DNA from: Candidatus Segetimicrobium genomatis
Lineage (GTDB): Bacteria > Sysuimicrobiota > Sysuimicrobiia > Sysuimicrobiales > Segetimicrobiaceae
NCBI GenBank assembly: GCA_005882445.1
Contig: VBAN01000212.1
Location: 1 to 6,680 of the forward strand
Direction: 5' to 3'
DNA: 6,680 nucleotides
Shown: piece by piece, positions 5,934-6,680 of the stretch
How the letters are laid out: each line of letters opens with the position of its first letter
Position numbering within the stretch: the stretch's first letter is position 1
Translations under genes and position numbers: made by a program
Notes under the pieces: model-generated
Database searches by the model: none
Seen by the model: the letters and a program-made list of their open reading frames with translations, nothing else
Told to the model about the DNA's origin: nothing

Positions 5934-6452
5934 ATGGTGATTACCAATCAGGTGACGATCCGGCCGATGCGGATGGAGGACATCGGAGGGGTGCTTGAGA
6001 TCGAGCAGATGTCGTTCCCCACGCCCTGGCCGCGCGACGCCTACGTGCATGAACTGGAGAACCGGCTCGCCTGCTACTTCGTCGCATGCGAGATGCACCG
6101 GACGGTTGGGTACACGGGCATGTGGGTCATCCTCGACGAAGCGCACGTCACCACGATCGCCGTCGATCCGCTCTACCGGCGGCGGCGGATCGGGGAGCGG
6201 CTCCTCATCACCTTGATCGAGGAGGCGTTGAAGCGGGGGGCGCGCTGGATCACTCTCGAAGTGCGCAAGTCCAACGCCGGAGCGCAGAATCTGTACCGGA
6301 GGTACGGATTCAAGGACATCGGCGTCCGCAAAGCGTACTACAGCGACAACCGCGAGGACGCCATCGTCATGTGGACCGGCAACCTCTGGGAGGAAGCCTT
6401 CCAGGAGCGGTACAAGAAGAACCGCGCCGAATTGGACCTCGAGGCACCCTGA
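5934..6452 (+). CDS. rimI: RimI, ribosomal-protein-alanine N-acetyltransferase (GNAT)
   Basis: The 172-residue protein is a GNAT-fold acetyltransferase of the RimI family, which in enteric bacteria acetylates the N-terminal alanine of ribosomal protein S18 and may have wider N-terminal targets elsewhere. Seen in order: VTIRPMRMEDIGGVLEIE (strand 1 and helix 1), FPTPWPRDAYVHEL, VTTIAVDPLYRRRRIGERLL (acetyl-CoA binding, residues ~73-91) and LEVRKSNAGAQNLYRRYGF. E109 and Y121 have the same 12-residue spacing as the proposed catalytic pair E103/Y115 of the Salmonella enzyme. YYSDNREDAIVM near the end is also typical. R85 replaces the first glycine of the usual R-x-x-G-x-G/A loop, a substitution I believe also occurs as lysine in Bacillus homologues. 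ATG 5934 follows the tsaB stop by one base; GTG 5937 is the alternative. A charged C-terminal extension makes it slightly longer than usual. Its place between tsaB and tsaD is the conserved arrangement. Confidence 0.93.
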   Translation: MVITNQVTIRPMRMEDIGGVLEIEQMSFPTPWPRDAYVHELENRLACYFVACEMHRTVGYTGMWVILDEAHVTTIAVDPLYRRRRIGERLLITLIEEALKRGARWITLEVRKSNAGAQNLYRRYGFKDIGVRKAYYSDNREDAIVMWTGNLWEEAFQERYKKNRAELDLEAP

Positions 6453-6476
6453 CCCTCCGGTTCGTCCCGCTTTCCT

Positions 6477-6680
6477 ATGCGCGTTCTCGGCATTGAGACG
6501 TCCTGTGATGAGACATCGGCCGCCGTGCTTGCCGACGGCCGCCTGCGCTCGAATGTCGTGGCGTCGCAGGTCGACCTCCACGCCCGCTACGGCGGCGTGG
6601 TCCCGGAACTGGCCTCCCGGCGCCATCTCGAACGGCTCGGGCCCGTCATCGACGAGGCCCTCACGTCGGCGGGCGCGGGG
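6477..6680 (+). CDS. tsaD: TsaD, catalytic subunit of t6A synthesis (N-terminal part)
   Basis: TsaD (formerly Gcp/YgjD, Kae1 family) transfers the threonylcarbamoyl group onto A37 of tRNA. Only the first 68 residues are in the window; the frame is open to the edge. The start [17 protein letters not shown] is diagnostic, and [16 protein letters not shown] (residues ~35-50) is the second family hallmark. The metal-binding HxxxH motif, normally near residue 110, lies beyond the edge and cannot be checked. ATG 6477 is 24 bases after the rimI stop; the spacer (6453-6476) is pyrimidine-rich and holds no visible Shine-Dalgarno sequence. The gene completes the tsaE-tsaB-rimI-tsaD cluster. Confidence 0.95.
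   Translation, partial: MRVLGIETSCDETSAAVLADGRLRSNVVASQVDLHARYGGVVPELASRRHLERLGPVIDEALTSAGAG

Noticed and set aside
1..6680. tRNA or rRNA genes, insertion sequences, CRISPR repeats, phage or defence genes
   Set aside because: None seen on either strand; the whole window is accounted for by housekeeping-type coding genes on one strand.

Overview
The window is a dense, GC-rich (by eye about two thirds G+C or more), single-strand stretch of bacterial chromosome. It carries eight protein genes, six complete and two cut by the window edges, and every one reads on the + strand. Genes either overlap or are separated by a few bases up to about 50, so there is no gene-free stretch longer than about 95 bases. 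I see no tRNA, rRNA, mobile element, CRISPR array or convincing terminator. The order tsaE-tsaB-rimI-tsaD is the arrangement known from Bacillus and other Gram-positive or Terrabacteria-type genomes. Together with the base composition and the ATP-dependent ligase it suggests a high-GC bacterium, perhaps an uncultivated lineage, but the phylum cannot be fixed from this sequence alone.

Layout. Bases 3-98 are the tail of an unrecognised gene whose stop overlaps the next start (ATGA). Bases 95-916 encode a DppA-type zinc D-aminopeptidase (family M55). Bases 963-2546 encode a single-polypeptide ATP-dependent DNA ligase with all the nucleotidyltransferase motifs. Bases 2558-3928 encode a long NfeD protein (signal peptide, ClpP-like Ser/Lys protease domain, membrane helices, C-terminal OB-like domain). 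It overlaps by GTGA the slipin/stomatin-like SPFH protein at 3925-4704. The slipin stop then touches tsaE (4704-5222), which overlaps tsaB (5204-5932). That is followed after one base by rimI (5934-6452) and after 24 bases by the beginning of tsaD (6477 to the window edge).

Functional grouping. NfeD and slipin form the well-known membrane protease/scaffold pair, in which the archaeal protease homologue cuts the hydrophobic tail of its stomatin partner. TsaE, TsaB and TsaD form the complex that puts threonylcarbamoyl on A37 of ANN-decoding tRNAs; RimI is the N-alpha-acetyltransferase commonly encoded with them. DppA and the ligase are metabolic and DNA-repair neighbours with no obvious mechanistic tie to the rest.

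The most unusual observation concerns start codons. tsaE has no ATG, GTG or TTG between a GTG deep inside the slipin gene (4416) and one beyond its own Walker A motif (4878). Yet an ACG sits exactly where the start should be, one base overlapped with the slipin stop and six bases after a GGAG. The ligase shows a similar but weaker case: recognisable family sequence continues upstream of the first canonical start, up to an ACG at 921. Otherwise this looks like ordinary housekeeping DNA, and I find no novel multi-gene system.
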